A stretch of DNA of 23,903 bases from an uncultured Phascolarctobacterium sp. (GTDB taxonomy: Bacteria; Bacillota; Negativicutes; Acidaminococcales; Acidaminococcaceae), in assembly GCF_900753045.1 (NCBI RefSeq), contig NZ_CAADXO010000072.1, positions 1 to 23,903 of the forward strand. The letters are read 5' to 3'. Under the pieces are notes generated by a model. It ran no database searches, was not told the origin of the DNA, and worked only from the letters and a program-made list of their open reading frames with translations. The position numbers were made by a program, and so were the translations under genes. This document shows positions 23,481 through 23,903 of the stretch, in pieces (positions within the stretch are counted from its first letter, which is position 1; each line of letters opens with the position of its first letter).

Positions 23481-23570
23481 GCATAGCGCGAGTTTTGCGA
23501 CACTTCGTCTTGATTCCACACGAAATTTGCGTTAAAAAATTGCTGCTGACTGAAACGATATTCCTCTCGC
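23481..23570 (-). repeat. Inverted, diverged third copy of the repeat
   Basis: Read on the minus strand this gives GCGAGAGGAATATCGT, then AGCAATTTT, then GTGTGGAATCA and CGAAGTGTCGC, aligning in order with GCGAGAGGTATATCGT, AGCAATTTT, GTGTCCGGAATCA and CGAAGTGTTGC of unit 2. Units 2 and 3 therefore form an imperfect palindrome of about 200 bp centred near 23470. Confidence 0.55.
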
Positions 23571-23601
23571 GAATAGAGAAAGTACTGTAAAAAGCCTGAC
23601 A

Positions 23602-23635
23602 CATGCTTGTGCGTCGTTTCACTCCTTCAAGCATG
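23602..23635. repeat. Inverted repeat CATGCTTG / CAAGCATG
   Basis: Perfect 8-bp arms are separated by 18 bp. There is no T-tract, so it is not a terminator. It lies within the repeat-rich region next to the 5S rRNA gene. Confidence 0.5.
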
Positions 23636-23698
23636 GCTATCTATCCCTCCAAAAATACTCCCTATTCGGTCGCATTTTCGGAGAAAGCTCCACCTTCT

Positions 23699-23732
23699 CG
23701 ATTTCTCACGTCGCAAAGCTCGTGACAAATCG
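23699..23732. repeat. Imperfect 12-bp hairpin between repeats and rRNA terminator
   Basis: CGATTTCTCACG pairs with CGTGACAAATCG with one mismatch and a 10-nt loop. The loop-side GTCGCAAAGCTCGTG resembles GTCGCAAAACTCGCG in the inverted repeat copy, suggesting a shared origin. Nothing else is recognised in 23640-23780. Confidence 0.4.
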
Positions 23733-23781
23733 GGTGTCGCTTCTCCCAGGTTCCCTGTTCAGTAAATATCTACCAACATAG

Positions 23782-23823
23782 AAAAATAAAACTCCGTATC
23801 CTAAGATACGGAGTTTTATTTTT
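23782..23823 (-). terminator. rRNA operon terminator
   Basis: A perfect 19-bp stem (23782-23800 with 23805-23823) closes a 4-nt CTAA loop. On the minus strand the right-hand arm ends in a T-rich run. It starts 3 nt after the 5S sequence, as expected for the end of an rRNA operon. Confidence 0.92.
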
Positions 23824-23825
23824 CT

Positions 23826-23903
23826 AACCGGCAGCTATCTATCCTCCCAGGCCGCTTCCAGCCAAGTACTTTCGACGTATAAGGGCTTAACTACTGTGTT
23901 CGG
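23826..23903 (-). rRNA. rrf: 5S rRNA, 3' part (continues beyond window)
   Basis: The minus strand reads CCGAACACAGTAGTTAAG at the window edge and continues through AGTACTTGGCTGGAAGC and GGCCTGGGAGGATAG to CTGCCGGTT, which is the conserved 3' two-thirds of bacterial 5S rRNA. About 78 nt are present; the first roughly 40 nt lie outside. The 16S and 23S genes of the same operon should lie to the right. Confidence 0.93.

Noticed and set aside
23329..23634. 101-codon minus-strand open frame with GGAGGG 10 nt upstream of its ATG
   Set aside because: It is built from the diverged and inverted repeat copies, spans a large imperfect palindrome and shows no protein-like pattern. A real small gene cannot be fully excluded.

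Overview
The window looks like chromosome of an anaerobic, diderm Firmicute of the Negativicutes, most likely an Acidaminococcaceae member (Phascolarctobacterium or Acidaminococcus type). The clues are two copies of a sodium-pumping acyl-CoA decarboxylase beta subunit, an RND efflux pump (which needs an outer membrane) beside low-GC Firmicute-style signals (GGAGG ribosome sites, TATAAT boxes), and the LL-diaminopimelate route (DapL, DapF). The genus is an inference; no 16S sequence lies in the window. Nearly all genes are on the minus strand. The one plus-strand operon is the sulfonate/nitrate-type ABC transporter in the middle.

Layout. (1) 1-2940: two tandem modules, each a 42-43 residue single-helix membrane protein followed by a decarboxylase beta subunit; the first beta runs off the window start. 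Each module has its own promoter with a 16-bp CRP/FNR-like site exactly 21 bp upstream of a TATACT box. (2) 3200-7840: an RND efflux permease and its lipoprotein adaptor, with tandem terminators. (3) 7910-9226: a secreted DUF3298-like protein; a TetR-style palindrome overlaps its stop codon. (4) 9382-12242: a plus-strand ABC importer (lipoprotein, ATPase, permease) with a structured element after the lipoprotein gene. (5) 12319-14485: a DUF4127 secreted protein and a GNAT acetyltransferase in one operon. (6) 14630-17248: a polar amino-acid ABC importer with a terminator-like hairpin after the binding-protein gene. (7) 17302-19612: dapF-dapL, for lysine and peptidoglycan precursors. (8) 19651-21173: a MATE efflux protein. 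(9) 21248-23028: an NhaC-type Na+/H+ antiporter. (10) 23040-23903: about 780 bp without a convincing gene, holding a degenerate repeat family, then the terminator and 3' part of a 5S rRNA whose rRNA operon enters from the right on the minus strand.

How it fits together: decarboxylase beta subunits export Na+, and the NhaC antiporter and MATE protein probably exchange across ion gradients, so sodium bioenergetics is a plausible theme. The two ABC importers and the dap genes suit an amino-acid-using gut anaerobe. The strongest non-genic signal is the pair of matching activator-type promoters on the duplicated decarboxylase modules. No CRISPR array, insertion sequence, tRNA or phage gene was recognised.
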